Source of the DNA: JAZGBC01 sp036444495
GTDB taxonomy: Bacteria; Pseudomonadota; Alphaproteobacteria; Kiloniellales; J153
Assembly (NCBI GenBank): GCA_036444495.1
Contig: JAZGBC010000160.1
Coordinates: forward strand, 1 to 45,268
DNA: 45,268 bases
Reading direction: 5' to 3'
This document shows, piece after piece, positions 42,731 through 45,268 of this stretch. Position 1 is the stretch's first letter; each line of letters starts with the position of its first letter. The notes below the pieces were generated by a model. It saw only the letters and a program-made list of their open reading frames with translations, did not search any database and had not been told where the DNA came from. The position numbers were made by a program, and so were the translations under genes.

Positions 42731-42820
42731 CGCTTTTCCCGCCGTCACCGGATCCGGAAAAACTGCGGGAATCGGAGTTTTCTGAAGCGACAGAACAGCC
42801 ATCATGACGACCGCCCAGGT

Positions 42821-44915
<2,095 letters not shown>

Positions 44916-44923
<8 letters not shown>

Positions 44924-45268
44924 GGGCGCCGAAGGCCTCCGCCAGCGCTACGAAATTCGGGTTTATGAGATCTGTAGCGACGACCCTTCCGGGGTAGACC
45001 TCCTACTGATGCAAGCGGATCGTACCGTAACCACCGTTGTTGGCAACAAATAGCCGCACCCGGGCGTTGTACTTCATCGCGGCGGCCGACTCGTTGCCCG
45101 TCACGAGACCCGCCCCCGTCACCGGCCAGCGCCATCACCTCACGACCCGGAAGCCGCAAGGCTGCGGCGGCTGCCGCCGGCACGCCCAGGCCCATCGCCC
45201 CGAACTTCCTTGCGTTATGGCGGCTGTTGACCACCGCATCGAAGGCAGATCTGGGGCAGATCTGAGCC
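44916..45268 (-). pseudogene. Decayed thiamine-pyrophosphate (acetolactate-synthase-like) enzyme, C-terminal part
   Basis: On the reverse strand one frame reads FDAVVNSRHNARKFGAMGLG, VPAAAAAALRLPGREVMALA, GDGG. After a frameshift near the GDG motif another frame reads LVTGNESAAAMKYNARVRLF, VANNGGYGTIRLHQ, a TAG stop, then EVYPGRVVATDLINPNFVAL, AEAFGAHG and stop. The GDG...NN pattern is the TPP-binding motif. The conserved tail beyond AFGA is missing, replaced by the FadJ-like gene. At least one frameshift and one internal stop are present, so the gene is inactive; its 5' part is outside the window. Sequencing errors could explain single lesions but not the truncation. Confidence 0.8.

Noticed and set aside
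42731..42820. Terminator between the convergent Mo enzyme and FadJ-like genes
   Set aside because: TTCCCGC and GCGGGAA can pair around a CCGGATCCGG palindrome, but the loop is long and no clear T-run follows.

Overview
This is about 45 kb of GC-rich DNA (roughly 65-70 percent by eye in most genes) from an alphaproteobacterium. Rhodospirillales or a nearby order is most likely. The reasons are the petABC bc1 operon beside trmL-hemF, the divergent DUF1285-Nudix-DUF6111-cca / moxR-DUF58-DUF4159 block, a fused TAXI-TRAP permease, and tandem CDGSH domains fused to a glutamate-synthase-like domain. The order is an inference. I saw no tRNA, rRNA, CRISPR array or intact transposase.

Layout. 0-1 kb: methionine salvage (mtnP and the 5' end of mtnA). 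1.2-2.45 kb: a lower-GC pair, DUF488 plus a partner of unknown function, inserted between housekeeping operons. 2.5-5.2 kb: cytochrome bc1 complex petABC. 5.3-6.7 kb: trmL-hemF. 6.7-7.0 kb: a carboxymuconolactone-decarboxylase-like protein. 7.1-12.1 kb: an exported, membrane-anchored molybdenum oxidoreductase (Fe-S subunit, NrfD-type anchor, catalytic subunit, TorD-type chaperone) behind a probable Fnr/FixK-type site. 12.2-15.2 kb: cca, DUF6111, Nudix and DUF1285. 15.3-22.3 kb: a MoxR / DUF58 / DUF4159 / vWA-like operon. Two unrelated MITE-like elements, each flanked by TA, lie in this block. 22.4-29 kb: GNAT, then a LysR-DMT pair divergent from pirin, DoxX, a glutathionyl-hydroquinone reductase and the CDGSH-glutamate synthase fusion. 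A perfect 24-bp palindrome lies between the two arms. 29-32.2 kb: a large MscS channel and a DUF924 protein.

32.2-40.5 kb looks like one catabolic regulon: SDR and BKACE on one arm, a TAXI-TRAP transporter on the other, then BCCP, IclR and a PYC-type carboxyltransferase. Nearly the same 31-bp site, an imperfect dyad, occurs in both divergent promoter regions 4.85 kb apart. This suggests that IclR controls uptake, dehydrogenation, beta-keto-acid cleavage and a biotin-dependent carboxyl transfer together. No biotin carboxylase gene is in the window and the substrate is unknown. 40.7-45.3 kb: a soluble, lower-GC molybdopterin oxidoreductase, a FadJ-like bifunctional beta-oxidation enzyme, and the decayed end of a TPP enzyme.

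The window also records gene decay: a GST gene with an internal deletion, a possible C-terminal remnant of an endonuclease/exonuclease/phosphatase gene, and the TPP-enzyme pseudogene. The best candidates for undescribed biology are the IclR-linked BKACE/TRAP/carboxyltransferase set, the overlapping DUF488 pair, the CDGSH-glutamate synthase fusion, the two Mo enzymes of unknown substrate, and the paired MITEs.
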